Positions 62,933-64,000 of a DNA stretch of 64,000 nt are shown here, in pieces. The notes below the pieces were generated by a model. That model was not told the origin of the DNA. It saw only the letters and a program-made list of their open reading frames with translations, and made no database searches. The position numbers and the translations under genes were made by a program. Numbering within the stretch: the stretch's first letter is position 1; each line of letters starts with the position of its first letter. The stretch is from Variimorphobacter saccharofermentans. GTDB lineage: Bacteria > Bacillota > Clostridia > Lachnospirales > Lachnospiraceae. The stretch is taken from assembly GCF_014174405.1 (NCBI RefSeq), contig NZ_JACEGA010000001.1:2571001-2635000 (forward strand), given 5' to 3'.

Positions 62933-64000
62933 GGGGCTGTCGCACTAAGTAATTAGTGCGTAGCTCCTTTTTCAAATAAAATAAATCCCAAACTTCGAAA
63001 AGTAAGGGATTTATGGTAAAATATTAGTATGCTAATACAAAATAATTTACATAAAAATTATACTTCATTTCAGAGTGGATATCAATTAAAACTTCCACTA
63101 AATCTCGAATGTATAATCTCAGAAAATGATTCCGTTCGATTACTAAGTCAGTTTGTGGAGGAAATGGATTTGACTGACTTATATTCTACTTACGAAAGAG
63201 TAAGAGAAAATTCTGTATCGCCTAGAACACTTCTAAAGATTGTACTTTATTCTTACATGAATGGTGATTACTCTTCACGCTCCATGGAGCTTAATTGTAA
63301 GAGGGATATTAATTTCATGTTTCTATTAGAAGGTGCAAATGCTCCTGACCATGCAACTTTTGCAAGATTTCGAAGTATTCATTTTGCACCCTGTTCAAAG
63401 CGTATCTTTGCTGAAATGTCTAACCGCCTTTATAATCTAGGTGAAATATCAGGTGAGACTATTTTTATCGATGGTACAAAGATAGAAGCAAGTTCCAATA
63501 AATATACATTTGTATGGAAAAAAGCTGTTTCAAAAAATCAGGCAAAGCTACTTCTAAAACTGGCGGATTTGATAGCTGATTGCGAGCAACTGTATGATAT
63601 AAAAATAGTTTATGGAAATACTGTAAAAATGAAGCACGTTAAGAAGCTGCGCAAGAATCTTTACACATTAAAAGAACGTGAGAACCTTGTCTTTGTTCAT
63701 GGAATCGGCAAGAGAAAGTCCCCGCTTCAAAAAAGCATTGAAGCATTGGAGGAGTATCTGGCAAAGTTAAAAGAATACAATCAAAAGATATATATTTGTG
63801 GTGAAAGAAATAGTTATTCTAAGACAGACCATGATGCTACCTTTATGAGAATGAAAGAAGATGCTATGAGAAATGGACAATTAAAACCTGCGTACAATCT
63901 GCAGCATGGAGTTGATTCTGAATATATCACTTGGCTTACCATTGGGCCACAGCCAACAGATACAACAACTCTTATTCCATTTTTAAAAGAGGCTGAGGAA
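62933..64000 (+). mobile_element. IS1182-like insertion sequence, left part (continues beyond window)
   Basis: The left terminus reads GGGGCTGTCGCACTAAGTAA, the usual style of IS1182-family ends. It includes a perfect subterminal palindrome, CGCACTAA-GTAA-TTAGTGCG (62941-62960). A transposase gene starts 96 bp in and runs off the window. The element has cut the 5' end of the GGDEF gene. Confidence 0.8.
63029..64000 (+). CDS. IS1182-family transposase, 5' part
   Basis: 324 codons from ATG 63029 to the window edge without a stop. N-terminal DUF772-type domain: [60 protein letters not shown] and [10 protein letters not shown], then the DDE_Tnp_1 region with [21 protein letters not shown] (first Asp) and [18 protein letters not shown]. 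The last catalytic residues lie outside the window. No strong ribosome binding site is seen; an alternative start is possible. Confidence 0.88.
   Translation, partial: MLIQNNLHKNYTSFQSGYQLKLPLNLECIISENDSVRLLSQFVEEMDLTDLYSTYERVRENSVSPRTLLKIVLYSYMNGDYSSRSMELNCKRDINFMFLLEGANAPDHATFARFRSIHFAPCSKRIFAEMSNRLYNLGEISGETIFIDGTKIEASSNKYTFVWKKAVSKNQAKLLLKLADLIADCEQLYDIKIVYGNTVKMKHVKKLRKNLYTLKERENLVFVHGIGKRKSPLQKSIEALEEYLAKLKEYNQKIYICGERNSYSKTDHDATFMRMKEDAMRNGQLKPAYNLQHGVDSEYITWLTIGPQPTDTTTLIPFLKEAEE

Noticed and set aside
1..64000. tRNA, rRNA or prophage genes
   Set aside because: No tRNA cloverleaf, rRNA segment, integrase, capsid or terminase was recognised while reading both strands; the mobile DNA seen consists of insertion sequences only.

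Overview
The window is low-GC Firmicute DNA. Strong AGGAGG-type ribosome binding sites, TTGACA/TATAAT promoters, several MATE exporters, a VanW protein, a GH120-type beta-xylosidase and clostridial two-component/ABC cassettes all point to the class Clostridia, most likely an anaerobic, plant-fibre-degrading Lachnospiraceae relative. This placement is inferred from gene content; no rRNA or tRNA gene was seen. The region reads as an accessory segment: efflux, regulators, resistance genes, insertion sequences and many decayed genes, with little core metabolism.

Layout. 1-4.6 kb: end of a TetR regulator, a CPBP protease, an SDR, and Crp, GNAT and WYL genes. 4.6-9.6 kb: a LuxR-type response regulator and histidine kinase in one run with a two-permease ABC exporter; two related perfect palindromes lie upstream. 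9.8-18.5 kb: a truncated Gfo/Idh gene, a heterodimeric ABC exporter behind what looks like a transcription attenuator, a 41-residue membrane peptide, a MacB/FtsX-type ABC pair and its divergent TetR regulator. 18.5-27.1 kb: a Na/Pi cotransporter, two MATE exporters with AraC and PadR regulators, an NapH-like 4Fe-4S membrane protein, and two members of one long palindromic repeat family. 27.2-35.5 kb: chimeric or decayed genes (S41 peptidase/beta-lactamase, TetR, XRE stub) among a methyltransferase, a sugar epimerase, OsmC, aldehyde dehydrogenase, a DUF1275 protein and a flavodoxin-like/Cys-rich pair. 35.55-37.44 kb: a complete DDE insertion sequence. 37.6-45 kb: an orphan GH120 beta-xylosidase, then a MalT-like regulator and a GLUG/YDG surface protein that truncate each other. 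45.3-50.7 kb: a polar amino acid ABC importer, a cytidylate-kinase-like protein and a solitary hisD with a structured leader. 51-64 kb: MATE, HAD, VanW, more decayed genes, an XRE - peptide deformylase - TPR/Arr operon broken by an IS3-family element, a glycosyltransferase, and a GGDEF gene cut by an IS1182-like element that runs off the window.

Two themes stand out. First, at least six loci carry small deletions that remove part of a gene or join two unrelated truncated genes. Second, the window is rich in structured non-coding DNA: two copies of a palindromic repeat about 200 bp long, attenuator-like promoter-hairpin arrangements in front of three transcription units, and an insertion sequence whose own leader can hide its ribosome binding site. 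Family assignments come from motif recognition without database searches.
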